Shown in pieces: positions 47,333-60,149 of a stretch of DNA of 64,000 nucleotides. Both the position numbers and the translations under genes were made by a program. The stretch spans positions 248,001-312,000 of the forward strand of contig JALLLT010000011.1 in NCBI GenBank assembly GCA_025266875.1, read 5' to 3'. This stretch comes from Fennellomyces sp. T-0311 (taxonomy: Eukaryota; Mucoromycota; Mucoromycetes; Mucorales; Lichtheimiaceae). Under the pieces are notes generated by a model. That model saw nothing but the letters and a program-made list of their open reading frames with translations, had not been told where the DNA came from and did no database searches. Positions within the stretch are counted from its first letter, which is position 1; the number at the start of each line of letters is the position of its first letter.

Positions 47333-50300
47333 GCGCACCTTTTTGGATGCTGTCGATCCGGAGATCCTCGAGGTAGATTGCTGGTCATACGTTCGTTGTT
47401 GTGACATGGACGGATATGCAGCGGTTGGATCTATCAGGGAACGACGGGCGGGTTGGAGCACACAAAGAGAGATGGAAGCGGGCGCGAAGGAGGGGAAGCA
47501 GGATATGCGACGATGGAAAAAGAAAAAGGATAAAATGGAAAAAAAGAGACGTTAGCCGAGGAACGAAGAGACATTCGTGTGAAATGATGATCTCCAGATC
47601 TCCGAAATAGGCACCTCTAACGTGTGCCACAGCATTGGTGATTGGGTGGCGGGAAACGTGTGTGGGGGATGCCAAAGCCTTGGCAAGCCTACCAATGTTT
47701 CCATCGTTGATTTCTTTTGCCCTTTTTTTGGTGCGCCAATATGGCTTGATAACGGACTTGTCGTGCAACCGGGCCCTCTTGTGCTACACAAGACGTGGTA
47801 ATGTCAATCCGTAGGCTTACAGCTCCCGGGATCAAACATGAAACACCAGCCGCTTGCTATTTCCGGATATACATCTGCAGCCCGTTGTTTTCTTTTTCTT
47901 ACTCTGCTGCAGGCCGTCGCTCTCCTATTTGATCGCGCGCGCAACAATGAGCCTGATTCATTGATTCGGATGGGGGGAATGCGACTCCCAAAAGCGAAAC
48001 CCGCGGGAGTATTAATATCCGTTGCAGCCAATCACCACATGCTTACAAATATCTAGGTAAGGCAGGGTTGGTCCATGCTTATGCTTCTCTATTGCGCAAT
48101 TCTGCAGCTCGACTCCGCTTAATTTTCTATTGACCTGTTTCATGCTTGCCCAAGCAACCAATCACCTATACGACCTGAACTCTCCCCTGTAAGCGCCGGA
48201 GTATTTTTGCCATGTGTGCGTGTGCTATTGCTCAGAGCAAGGCTGAGGGTGACCCGACACTTGTGTCACCTTTGTCCCAGGCGGGGAGAACGCGGGACAC
48301 ACGTTCCCACAAAAAAAAGTATAACGCACTCAAATTAGTTTGGCCTACTATCGGCTTATATTTGGCTCCTTTATATTATCTCAGCGTAATTTAGATCCTT
48401 GACCCTTATGAATTTGTGAAGGGTTGGATCGATCGCTTCTCCATCTGTGTAATCTGACACTATAGCTTATTATTGCTAAGAGTGCTTTCCCAGAAAATCG
48501 GAAGTATAATATATAGTTTATGCTATCCTCACGCTGCAACCTATATAAAGATCGTCGCCCGAGGATGAATTGACTATATGGTAGCCACGCTACTCAATTA
48601 TCTCTTCTGAATTATCATCCGTAAGAAAATAGAAGATCACAGGCGAAAGGCGCCCTTGTACCCAGCAGCAATGTCACACACTGTACGACAAATCGATCAT
48701 TTCTTACAAACTCTAAACAAACCTAAAACCCCAACCAAGGCTCCATGAAGAGACCCGGTTATATGGATGAACTGTCGAAAAATCTTTATCGATAATGCTG
48801 CTCGGGTATATACTGTATTTCCAATGACAAATCCGGTTTGGCCATATATATATAATCGGCGAATACCACGTTGTGGGCTGCAGAAAAGTAAGGTTTCCTT
48901 TTAGTAAGTGTTCCCAAATTGGACTGTTAGATAAAAATAGCCGATCTTATCAACTAAACAAACTCAAGCTTCATAAAGTAAGGTGTAATAACTGTTGTGG
49001 CATCTTTTGGCGCAAACGATGGGTATTGAAGGATGTTGCGAGGACTTGCAGCAACACGAGTACCACAGGAATGTATCGATGTTTTGGACCGTTCTGTGTC
49101 CGTGAGAGTAGAAATAAGCAGAAATGACAATTCGGTCGAGCATTGGTAATGTCCATTTTTGTCACTGGTTTCTTCAAACGGTGGTCATATGAGCATCTCG
49201 AACGAATTTTAATATTACTTTGGAAGCCATACCTTTTCCAGTGTACATTTTGATGCAAAAAAATAAAAGTTGAGTTCCGGATAACCGGCCACACTTATAT
49301 CCGAAGATACGTATTCGTTACCATGCACTATTACACCAAGCACCATTTAATTTCGGATTGCAAGTGCATCCTTTTGCCTATTTGCCGTCCTTTGGTTCGC
49401 ACGTATTCTAGTCTTTATTCTTTTTATATAAGAAGAGAAAACAAGTCAAGTCAGTATGGGAAAGTATTTAAAAGCAAAGACTTTTACTTGAGATAATATG
49501 TTTTGGATATTCTCTGGCGACTTGAAATGTTTTGCATACCGCAAAAAAAAAGTATCCCCAGAGACAGAAGCTCGGTACAACATCAGTACCTTAAAGCCAT
49601 GGGCCGGAGTTCCTGATAAAATTTCTCCGTAGGTGAAACTCGATCCGATCCACACTTCTTTTAATATGTCAGATCATTTTTTCTCATTTTTTTTTTTGAA
49701 TCTGGATCGTCGTCCATGAATGAGCGCCTGACCATTTTTGATATTTTTATTACGTAAAAGTCCATTTACAGATCACGTAGGACAGGTAAGATTAGTGGTG
49801 ATACCAACGTTTCTTGGCTTTCACCATGGGAAAAGATAGTTCATCCGGCACATTGCAACAGTGAATCATAAACTAGTGTCACACATAAATAACGATGCCA
49901 AGATATAAAGGCGCTTAAAGAAAAAAGAAAGTCGTTCGATTACTCCTTGCAATTACTTATCACCGGTGCTTCGGACATAAAAAAAAAGTGTGCGTATCGT
50001 CATCTAGATAACAGCATCAGTAAGCTGCCATTATCAGCAACCAATTGTAATAGTGGATTTGTTGTGAGAAATACAGAATGCCTAGACTTTTCATACCAGA
50101 GGAGGATAATATGTCCGTACCTACATACACTGCATCGCGCTTGGAGCGCAGATTATTCTCCCGGCGGCCCAAGTGTTAGTTTCTATGTATAAAAAAAGAA
50201 AGGGAAGGTTCATCATATGTCTTGTTGGGTAACCTTTCTAAGCGACCATCCATGCATACCTAGCGTTATTGCTACCTGGTACAGCTTTAGCCACAATGAG
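47333..50300. other. 3 kb stretch without genes
   Basis: The first several hundred bases upstream of 47332 should hold the promoter of the Zn2Cys6 gene. Further on, short frames on both strands (for example 48873-49127 and 48971-49294) overlap each other and match nothing I know. TATA-like runs at about 48846-48855 are isolated. Confidence 0.5.
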
Positions 50301-50309
50301 AGGCTGGCA

Positions 50310-51163
50310 GCAATCTAGGCCATTCGTCCAACAGAATCTCGTAGATGACTCAACGAAAGTGTATGATGCAAAGGCTTTATATGATTTATGATCAATTGGT
50401 ATGACCAGAGAGGCCTGTATTCATGATACGTTGCATGATGGAGATTAAGAGGCGCATCAAAATATGTGCGTTTTTCCACGTCCAACCAGGATAAGCTGGC
50501 AGTCACCGGTGTTATGCTCGTTGACAGATGCACGGTTGTCGCAGTACATGGAGCAGCGTTGAGCCTACACAGCGGTGCTGGGATAATCCGGTATCATGTC
50601 GAAGCGGTAAATCACTGGGCTGGCGAAATGATCCAATAGACGGTCCTTGCAGCCGTGGATGATAGCTGTAGCATTGCTACGGTGCAGATTCACAGAGTCA
50701 GTCTCGCGATAAAGTCTCCATATTCACTTTGGTCAGTTGCGGCTCGCTCTCCTGAAAAATGTCTCGAATGAAGTTAAGATATTGTGTGTGTGTGGGGGGG
50801 GATATCCTATGAGCTGAACAGACAAGACCGGACATGATGATTGTCGCAAACGATGGCTGAGTGCTGCAGGTGGTGACTGGAGCAATGAGTATGTTTTGGT
50901 ACGAGAGGCTATTACGACAAAGCGCTTGCGGAGGTGCGTTGCCTGTTGCAACGCATAGATCGATAGCCATCCCCTTCCTCTTTGGAAAGATGGTTGCTCT
51001 CAAGTTGACGGGCAGCCGCAATGGTTGACAAGAAAGGCAATCGCGTCGTCTTCTGACTGGGTGGTTTGCATAAGTTGAAGAGAAGCGTTTCGCTAGAAGG
51101 TACAATGCGCTTTTCATCAAACAGATCAGCGGACGTCTGATCGTAAAGCTTCAGATCACTCAT
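50310..51163 (-). pseudogene. possible relic of an HXXXD-type acyltransferase gene
   Basis: Starting at an ATG at 51163 the minus strand reads MSDLKLYDQTSADLFDEKRI, then SSETLLFNLCKPP. Other frames then give LPVNLRATIFPKRKGMAIDL and CVATGNAPP, and later FIRDIFQESEPQLTKVNMET. The order of an N-terminal substrate segment, a VNLR-x-PKRKG-like block and a GN resembles the DFGWG-side blocks of HXXXD acyltransferases in fungi, but the frames do not join and no HxxxD is seen intact. This is a weak call; an unrelated decayed gene is possible. Confidence 0.25.
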
Positions 51164-51467
51164 GCTGGTTCAGAAGAGAATAAAGTAGGAAGATATGCAA
51201 GTTGAATTTTTCAGGACTTTTGACAGGCTTGTCTCACTATGCGGTCTCAGCGCTGCCGCAGCAAGCAAAAGTTTATATTGGGGAGGATGACACTGCCACC
51301 GAGAAAGCGTTATGATCACGAAAGGATGACAAGCAATGCATGTGGAGACTGGGGCGTGCTTGTCTTTGCCGGAAGCTTGTGTTTGTTGCATCGGTGCTTC
51401 AAAACCCGACTCGTTGATTTGGAAGTGCGGGCGCTCGTGTACTCGTTCAACGCATAATAAGTCAGGA

Positions 51468-54400
51468 ATGCCACCAAAAATCACAAAAGGTTACATTTAA
51501 ATGGGACTTTGGTTGTAAAGTCGAGTGTTCACCACTAAAATTATTTCAGTTTCCAAAAAACGAAAGACTTCTTCGTCTAGCAATCAATCCACCTTGGATG
51601 CTTTTCGTCGAGTCGCCACGCCACCCAAAGCTTCACGAGACGCAGCAGCACCTGAAAGTAGCGTCGCTCCAATGATGATCGATCACGATAATTCCATTGC
51701 TGCCAAGGCCACACTGGGGACATTCAGTCGTCCATCGCAGCCCAAAGTCATTGTGCGCAATTTCAAAGGTAACTTTGTGAATGTTTTCTAGATCCACGAT
51801 CCAACCTGTATTTGTAGAGCCGCCTCTTCGTGAATTACCGAACGACTACTTTGAAGAGATATGGGAGAATCACAGACGCTTGTTACTTATGATTTTCCAA
51901 AAGCAGCCGATACGAACGAGCTTGCAACTTGCTTATGAGGTAAAGAGTTACTTTGTATTGAAATTTGATGGTTGATTTTCGGGAATAGGCATGCGAGACA
52001 GTATGCCGGTATCACAAGGCGGAAGAAGTTTATCGACGGCTGGAGAGCGAATTGCTGGTGCAGATCCAGCAATTGGCCACGTCTTTATTGGAAGGGTACG
52101 GGTGGATAAGGAATATGTGATGTTGGGACTAAGCCGATCGCGTTAGGTTGAAGATCAGCGATGGCGAATTTATCACCACGTTGAACCGTGAGTGGGTGGA
52201 GTTGTGCTCGGCACTGGTATGTGCTCGTGTGCGTATCAAAGTGGCCATACGCTTAGAGAGAATTTTAGGTCTTGATAAGAAATGTTTTCATGGAACTGGA
52301 TCGTCGCTATCTGATCCGCGCCACCGAATACTCGTCGATCATGTATGTGCTGCGTTGGATCGATGGTCTTGTTAACTTACTGCTTTTTTCAGAGATTTGG
52401 GAAAACAGCTTTTCCGGGAGCATGTCATTGAGTCCGCCAAAGTGCGAAGCACTGCCATTTCCAAACTACTGGCACTCATTACGGAGGACCGGTTAGTCAC
52501 CTATCGTCATCAGAACAATCTGTTGCGATTAACCTTCGGTTTGTTCGTATAGCAATGGTAACACAATTGACAAGACACTTGTACGTTCGCTGGTTACCAT
52601 GTTAGTGGAACTCAACATGTACAGCGATGTCTTTGAGCCCGCATTCCTGAAGAGCACAGGCGATTATTACCGTGCCGAGGCCGACAGACTGTTGCAACAG
52701 TTGAGCGTCCCCGGGTACTTAATGCATGCCAGTCGACGTTACGAGGAAGAAGCGGATCAGCGTATAAACGAGTATCTGGAGCCAAGTAGTAGGACACGAC
52801 TGTTGGAGGCGGTCAAGACGCAGTTCGTATACGCCAAAATAGACCAGATTCTCGAAAAAGGTAACCGAGTAGCAAGATCACCGGAGATAAATTTGACATT
52901 TTGATAGGCTTCGATGGCATGATGGAGACCATGGATAAGGAGCCTCTGCATATATTGTACACTTCCATTGTCAGTGATCGAGGCGTATCCCAGTTACGCA
53001 TTGCACTTTCCAACTACATCAAGGTCCGTGTATGCGGAGGTAATTGGGATGAAAAGATACTAATAGATAGAACAGCATCGAGGAACAGAGTTGATCAAGG
53101 ACCCCAAGCAAGATTCTCGGATGATTACATCATTGTTGACATACAAAGCTAAACTCGATGAGATCGTCCGTGATTGCTTCCATAATGATGACATGTTCTT
53201 GCACGCTCTCAAGGATAGCTTTGAGACATTTGTGAATTCGAGACGGGCAAAACCAGCAGAGCTCCTGGCCAAGTTCATTGATAGCAAGCTGCGTGCCAAT
53301 TCAAAGGTAAAAAACAGATTTCCAAGCTGGAATATGGCAGAACTGATACTGCGACATAGCAGAAGAACACGGAAGAAGATTTGAACCAGCTGCTAGACCG
53401 TGTATTAGTTATTTTCCGATATTTGCAAGGTACCGTGATATCTAATGGTACTGTATTGATAGCATGACTGATTGGATGATCATAGGCAAGGATGCATTTG
53501 AGGCTTTCTATAAACGGTTCTTGTCAAAGCGACTGTTGCTCAGTCGGAGTGCATCGAACGACATGGAGAAGAGTGTTTTGGCCAAACTCAAGACAGGTGT
53601 TGTGCTGTATCCCATATGTTGATCTGTCTCTTATGTGCGTCCAATTTAGAATGTGGATCTGGATTCACAAAGAACCTGGAAGCCATGTTTAAGGATATCG
53701 AAGTATCTGGCGACCTCAGCAGTCAGTTCAAGGTAATTGACCCGTTCTTTCTTGCAACAAAGGTGCTTACGACCTGCACTAGTCTTCAAATGAGTTCCCG
53801 TCGGACAATGCCATGGGCTTCCAGGTGAATGTGTTGGCCCAAGGCATCTGGCCAACCTACTCCATGTGCGAGTTCACCCTACCACCGCAGGTAAATGTTT
53901 ACACCGAAGAAATAATCGCGTAATTAATGAAAAATGTTTACAGATGCAAGAATACCAAACTGCATTTGAAACATTTTACACATCCAAATTCAAAGGGCGA
54001 CGGTTGACTTGGCAAAATTCTCTGGCATCATGCGCTGTCAAGGCACACTTCAAGTCTGGCGTCAAGGACCTGACCGTCAGTTTACTGCAGACTGCCGTAT
54101 TACTGTTATTCAACGATGTCGATACACTCGGTTATTCTGATATTGCGCAGGCAACCAACATGGGTAAGTTGAGGATTGCTGCAGAAACAAGTTGGCGTTG
54201 ACACTTCTTTATCAGAGGAAAAGGAACTGAAACGTACACTGCAATCCCTCTCTTGCGGGCAACATAAGCTCCTCCTCAAAGATTCGTCTGGAATGGAAGT
54301 CGCAACGACTGATTCATTCAAATACAACTCAGAATTTACAGCCTCGTCCGTGCGCTTGAAAATCAACGTACTGCAGCAAGAGCAATCGGGTGAAGAGCGG

Positions 54401-54797
54401 AAGGCTACGGAAACCAAGGTCCTCGTTGATCGACAGCATCAGGTAACATCGGTATACGCCCATGGATAACTGCGGATTAGCTCATGTGGCCTTTCTTTTC
54501 TAGTTGGAGGCGGCTATTGTTCGCATCATGAAGGCAAAGCGAAGACTGAATCATACCGAGCTTATGAACGAGCTCTTTGCACAAGTTAAATTCCCCCTGG
54601 AGGTAATTTTTCTCAAACACACGAAAGCACAGATCTGATAGATTGATTTTAGGCAAGCGATATCAAGAAGCGAATTGAGTCACTCATCGATAGGTAACGC
54701 TTTTGAATGTGAATTGGTAGTGCGAATTATCTAACATGGTTATAGGGAGTACCTTGGTCGCGATGAAGAAAGTTCGGGCACGTACATTTATAAATAA
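51468..54797 (+). CDS. CUL4: cullin-4, scaffold of CRL4 ubiquitin ligases
   Basis: Nineteen exons: 51468..51489, 51550..51768, 51818..51939, 51989..52095, 52147..52216, 52269..52342, 52393..52491, 52553..52860, 52908..53023, 53076..53306, 53363..53429, 53486..53596, 53650..53732, 53783..53890, 53944..54163, 54216..54442, 54504..54602, 54653..54693 and 54746..54797; 791 residues, frame closed. Cullin repeats ([28 protein letters not shown]) lead to the cullin homology domain ([64 protein letters not shown]). The C-terminal winged-helix has [13 protein letters not shown] with Lys738 as the likely Nedd8 site, and the end is [20 protein letters not shown]4 rather than CUL3 or CUL1 is favoured by these C-terminal blocks. 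CRL4 works in DNA repair, replication licensing and chromatin. The N-tail has KKRK and a PIP-box-like QSTLDAF. The exact start of exon 11 could be shifted by one codon. Confidence 0.92.
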
Positions 54798-56700
54798 ACC
54801 TGATCAACCGAAGGACTGTATTACGTACCGCCCTTGCTCCCTTTCCGCTCAGAAGTTTACTGTATATAATATCCGCCAATTAAAGCATACACTTTCGAGA
54901 TGACGCACTGTTAGTCTGACATAATGGGGTCCTTATACTGTGAACACTTGGTTATAAAGTTATTGTTTATTTTCATGAAAGAAGTTTTGCTCTGCTCTTA
55001 CAATCATATTACGTAGCCAGTAAAAATTGATAGCGTTATACCCGGAGGGTATAACAAAGATAGTGATGGACAAGATAAAAAGTCATCGAATCGACCATCC
55101 CTTTTAGCTCTTAGCCTACCGTCATGAAGTCGTTTTCGTTATTGTCCGCGCGATTCTCTTGTCCGGGAGCCTTAAACTCCACCGCAATAACAGAGATTTG
55201 GCACCTTGAGGGGACCACCTAAGAAACTACATAGTCAATTATGAATTATTAAGTCTTTAAGGGATGGTGAATGGGGACCCCTTGTACGCCCTGAGCGAAA
55301 AAGTTAAAAACCATTAACGCATTAAATTCGATGTTCATTATATATACCAGCCATACTTAAAGTCGGTAAAGAATTCCTGTGAAAGAAAACAGATCCTCGT
55401 TATCGGTCGTTGATGCAGTGAACAAAAAACGATCTGTCAACTTTTTGACCTCCTGCCGGGATGGAAGAATCTCTGCTTTCACGATCTATATCAATGTATA
55501 GGAAAGCACTGGAAAAATTATTTGCAGTGAAGGTCCAATAGTACAACGCGTTTTACTATTCGTATATATAATTTTTTTTATCGCGATAGCAGCAGTACAC
55601 CACTTTCGTACATTATCCGGCAAAGCGGGAGCAGGTCTGTTAGTCAGTATGCGCATGGTATTGGCAACGACATCTTCGTTCACGTATTTTAGTTCAGTCG
55701 GCTTTTCTTTCACCAGCGCAAAGACAAAAACGAAACCCAAGGACCTGAAAGTATAATGTTAGTTTTCCAAACCACTAAGGCACTAGTATAAATTTCCTGT
55801 AGTTACAGAATGCCAAGGTCAGACATGCTTCTTTTTGGGTTAAGATCGCACTCAATTGACTTGGAAGGGTATTCCAAAAGCGCCTGTGTGATGTCAACTC
55901 TCACGCCATTCACATCTACGAACCACTATAGTAGTTTGCGTTGAAAAATGTAAAATTTTAGAGAACGGAACGTAGCTTCAAATTTCTGTATTAATGTAAG
56001 TTTGCTAAGCACATACTAGCTTCAAATTTATTTGATCTTGATGTAACTATTGGCAACAGAACGTAAAATGAAGCATTGTCTTGTTGAAAAACGTAGTCTG
56101 GTGTCGTATCCTACATGATCGACACGCCCTAAAAAGCTTCTTTGTCATCGATGTTGTCCGTCAGCGAAGGGAGTCGTCCCGCGCACAGCAAAAACTTTGG
56201 TACGTAACACGATGCTGTGGTATTTTAATGGTGATCCGATCAAAAGCACACTTCCGTCGAGACTTCGCGCACAGAAATCATACCAAGCTGTTTCATTACA
56301 AAGCACCATACAACTTGTTTATAAAGAAATATATCAAATACGTATATCCCATTGCAGCCATCAAAACCTTGGTTGTTTATATCACCTAACTTTGCATAAC
56401 TAATACCTTTGCACAAAATTGAACCAGGCGCACAGAAATGAGCGGAGTAGCACTTTTTCTGTGCGCGCGATGATGGGTCTCCCTTATAATAAATGCTTAT
56501 CCATGATAGGTTTCCTTAAGCCGGTATTTCTGTGAGTGATGTGTAATGTCAACCTTATTATTGTTGAGCAGTGACATATCGTGATGATCGATAGGATGAA
56601 TGCTGACAGAGCATATCCGTGAAGAGACACGTTGACCGGAAGGTCGTGTGGATGAGTAACCTGATTGGCTGAGCATTTGGCAAGCATGGAGCTCAATGTT
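54798..56700. other. intergenic region with a small decayed coding piece
   Basis: No intact gene is seen. On the minus strand, fragments at about 55840-55925 (VDVNGVRVDITQALLEYPSK) and 55486-55740 (LVKEKPTELKYVNEDVVANT) would join through a short intron ending CTTTCAG at about 55745. They look protein-coding but match no family I know and have stops on both sides. Confidence 0.45.
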
Positions 56701-56888
56701 TCAATGTCGGAAGTGGGAAGTGGCAATAAGGATGGTAAGCTCTTATTCGCTGACGGACAGCATGGAGGACAAAGAAGCTTGTTAGGGTGTGTTCATGGAT
56801 ACAACATCAGACTCCATTTTTCAAAAGCAAGTCACAAAGCGACAATGTTGCCGCGAAGTCGCTTTTATCTTGTTGCTTGTCCTATATG

Positions 56889-56948
56889 TAGGATTCTCTA
56901 GGATTCAAATAAGCAAGCTTTCTCTTATTCGAATCCTAGAGAATCCTA
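56889..56948. repeat. 25-bp near-perfect inverted repeat (hairpin) with 10-base spacer
   Basis: Arms 56889..56913 and 56924..56948 are reverse complements with one mismatch; the arm begins TAGGATTCTCTAGGATTC. The repeat lies in or just before the decayed nuclease gene. It may be the remnant of a foldback element; it is too long to be expected by chance. Confidence 0.85.
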
Positions 56949-56959
56949 ACGTTTCACGT

Positions 56960-57990
56960 TACCAAAGACCGCGAAGTACTCGATTTAGTCATCCCTCCCT
57001 AACATCGATTCGGAACGGATCTAATGTCCAAGGCCATGACGGTGAATGGCTAGACAGGAAACGTGCTGATGTCCTGCTTGTGCCGGTTCAAGGAATGTTG
57101 AAGCCGTCATGACATGTTTTGGTGGAGATCCAGAACATTGTTGACAAGGGCTTTATGCACAGATTGAATGTTTATTGCAATCATGTTTACGAAAAGTACA
57201 ACATTCTACCGATCGCACTCACAATATGCGTCAGAAGTGTTCGTGCCGGAGTCTGTGGCAAGTTCACTGATGGTCCTGAAGCCGACTATATGAAAACATC
57301 GCCAAGTGATTCCTGGGCCAAGGATCATGTTATAATGACATCAAGCACCATCACGGGGTACTTTGAGAAGCACGGTCGCAACAGCAGCGACAGGAACCTC
57401 TCTCCCTTGGCTGCGTTAGGATATGTTCTCATGGAACAAAAGTGTTCAATCTTCGGATTGCAGTACAAGGAAGATCCGACAGTTATGTTGATGTATGCGG
57501 TGGCGAAAGAGGCTCTTGACCATAGCATTCAAGATCACGAATCGACCGTCGATACGTTGGTGAGCATGGCTAAAGAGACCCAGAACCAGTTCAAACGCAT
57601 TCTGAAGCGGCGAACCATACTTGGAAAGGGTCCGAAACTTGGCGAGCGCCGGAATCTTATATACGGAAACATGCCTGCATAAATACAGAGCCCAAGACTG
57701 TGAGGGATCGGAACTGATGCCTGCGCCGTTGCCTCTTCCACCGAATGTACCCCTTACGAAAAAGCCACACACATTGATATCTTACGAGAATCATCGCCGG
57801 AACCGCGCTTGAACGATATGGAGTACGCCAGATTATTCAAGGAAGAATATTTGAAAGCACACAAACAGATGAGTTGGAGGCTTGCTATGAAAAAGGGATT
57901 CCCGACATACACCATCATCCATGGTTGCATGCTTTTCCGTAGCCCTTGTTTATATCCACTGTCATTACGACATCAACAACCGTACAGTTA
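56960..57990 (+). pseudogene. decayed PD-(D/E)XK nuclease family gene (Rpn-like)
   Basis: The frame reads GEWLDRKRADVLLVPVQG, meets a TGA at 57110-57112, and continues in the same frame with HVLVEIQNIVDKGFMHRL and YCNHVYEKYNILPIALTI. The Asp of RADVL and the Glu/Gln of VEIQ are the PD...ExQ catalytic core of the PD-(D/E)XK fold as found in recombination-promoting nuclease (Rpn) proteins. The TGA sits where CGA (Arg) would fit, a C-to-T change. From 57660 the sequence is readable only in another frame (GILYTETCLHKYRAQD, then ENHRRNRA), and another shift brings MEYARLFKEEYLKAHKQMSW. So one stop and at least two frame changes break the gene. Proteins like this are common in Mucoromycota genomes as I remember them; the function there is unknown. 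Confidence 0.6.
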
Positions 57991-58339
57991 TCGATTGCCC
58001 TATTGCCCTTATATGCAACCCTGATCTGGCTTTGCCGGTCGTGTAAGGCGACTCCGTTAACTTGGTCTCAGACCTTCAGCCTCTTCAACAATATAGCAAG
58101 ATCATATGAGACTCTGTGGTAATATGGATCTTTGAGACTATTACACAAAGCATTCGTCTTCTCCATCCCGACTCATCGTCAGTATAAATAGGAAGTAACT
58201 TTCTAATAAAACTGTATCTTATTTCTGGTCTCGTCATTCGAAAGCCTTTTCTCGTTAAGCGATACCATATGGTATCGTTATTTGGCCAGTAACGGGTAGA
58301 CCACGCCGTTCGAACCAACCAAAGCGTGGAAGGCCTGTT

Positions 58340-58960
58340 CAAGATGCAGAAGAGTGTAAATCCCTACCAGAATGTGTCAGAGAGGCTGAAATTACACCAG
58401 ATCTGCATGACTACCATGGTAATTTCAATGAAGACCCCTCTGAAGCAATCTTTGAGGATCTTTGCAAGCATTTGAGTGAAAAATACCATGATGGTTGCCA
58501 TATCCCCATGAATGGCGCAAAGTACCACACGCGTGTCAAAAACTCGATACCAAAGGCATCCTGATCAGTTCAAGAAACCCTTTATTGATATTAAGAACAA
58601 GACATTCCTGTTCCGCATCCTTCTACAAACCAGCATCTCGTTGAACATGCTGCAACTCATTATGCTGAAAGAGAAAAGTGTGTAACATACGAGATTGCCC
58701 ATAAGTATGGACATAAGGTTATGAAAATGCCACCGTACCACTGTGAACTTCAACCGATTGAAAAGCGTTGAGGTTCAGTGAATGAACAAGCTCGCAAAAA
58801 AAAGGCTCTGATGATAAAGATACTGCATTGCGACTGCGAAACTCTTTATTAGAACTTTTTACTGAAACTAAAAAATCGACTCTTGTTCCTATATGGAGGA
58901 AATCAGTTGAAGCAAACCGTAGCTACGAAGAACTACGAAAAACTTCGAATTTGACGTAGA
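58340..58960 (+). pseudogene. relic of a DDE transposase (Tc1/IS630-like)
   Basis: The plus strand reads NFNEDPSEAIFEDLCKHLSE, then IPMNGAKYHTRVKN, and after a frame change HKYGHKVMKMPPYHCELQPI with EKR and a stop. These match the D..GAKYH block and the PPY...L.PIE block that carry two of the catalytic acids of DDE_3 transposases. In the first block the expected Asp is Asn, and stops and shifts interrupt the rest. The N-terminal part is missing or unrecognisable. It lies next to other mobile-element remains. Confidence 0.55.
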
Positions 58961-59424
58961 GCTGCATGAATAAAACTCAATTTTTTTTTGTTGATAGGCC
59001 ATTTTCCCTTCTATAGTGGCTACCGTTAAAAACTAATGAGTACATAATCCATTAAAATACAGTAATAGAGAATATACATATGCTTAGTTCATGAGATGCC
59101 TGGATTTGAAGAAAAGGAATTGCATTTTTTTCCAGACTTCTATGTTCTTTGATGAATTATAAGCGTGTGACATTGGTATAAGGTCCTACCAGTATGAATA
59201 ATCTGTTATTTTGCGTAATATCTCGTTTGCCATTACAGCCTCTCTTTTAAATTGATATTATATGGTTGCACATCGCTGCAAAGTCAGGATAACATATATG
59301 GTAGGAGCACACCAGCACTGTTTATAAATTAAAGGCCTGCTTTCGTATAAATCATGCGGCTGCTGATAAATCAAAAGTGCCTTAATAAACTCGTCGGTTA
59401 ATTTGGAAAGAGCACATATAATAA

Positions 59425-60149
59425 GGGGTATCAGAGTTGAAAATGTAGTTGCATATACATAAACTATTCATTTCCCGGTGGACAATAAGATTTTATGACA
59501 TTTTTTCAACTCTGCATAAACTTGCGCAGTTACAAGATGATTACACAAACTTCTTTTTCTTCTTCGGAAATGTGGTAAGAGAGAAATAGATTGAGAAAAA
59601 CAGTAAGTTCTGTGAGAATCAAATATGTCTTTATTATGTTAACGGTTCTCTCTATTTATATTGCTCGAGATAAAGCTCATAATCAAATAGCCGTGGTTAG
59701 GAGGATGCCATATCGTAAAGCTGACACGGCGATGTTTCTAGACTTCTTGGAAGATCTAGTCATGCTGGAAGGCTGTCAATGTATTATCTAGGTACCGTCA
59801 TACATTTACCCGGTAGTGCTGACTAGCTAGTACCTTGGATACCGCACATACCTTCTTCATTGGCCCAGATTTTTTCATCAGCATGACCCACTTTGCACTC
59901 TACGATCCTGTTGGCTCGATGACCACACTGACCCTGAGTTACCTCTGACTTCCATCTGTGATATCCTATTACCGCTCGTATTATATTTGATGAGTCATTC
60001 TCAGTTTGTCCACTCCGTAGTACCAAATGTCCACTTGTGATACCATCGACTTTATGTCAACTTTTGCATAAACTTTCAGCCAATTAGGATTTATGTCAAA
60101 AAGTTTATGCTTTGCATATGCAACCACATTTTCAACTCTGAAACCCCCC
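59425..60149. mobile_element. 725-bp element with about 30-bp terminal inverted repeats
   Basis: The left end (GGGGTATCAGAGTTGAAAAT, going on to GTTGCATAT and ATAAACT) is repeated in reverse complement at the right end (ATGCAACCACATTTTCAACT running to CCCCCC). Differences are few: one small indel in the G run, and a 5-6 base insertion before ATAAACT. A third inverted copy of the core lies inside at about 59497-59514. TAATA lies on both sides (59419-59423 and 60150-60154), a possible target duplication. A short frame inside (59591-59791) ends in ADTAMFLDFLEDLVML and resembles a transposase strand only weakly. Probably a non-autonomous DNA transposon. Confidence 0.6.

Noticed and set aside
48301..48860. 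TATA-like runs and short frames
   Set aside because: No coding sequence follows them in either direction.
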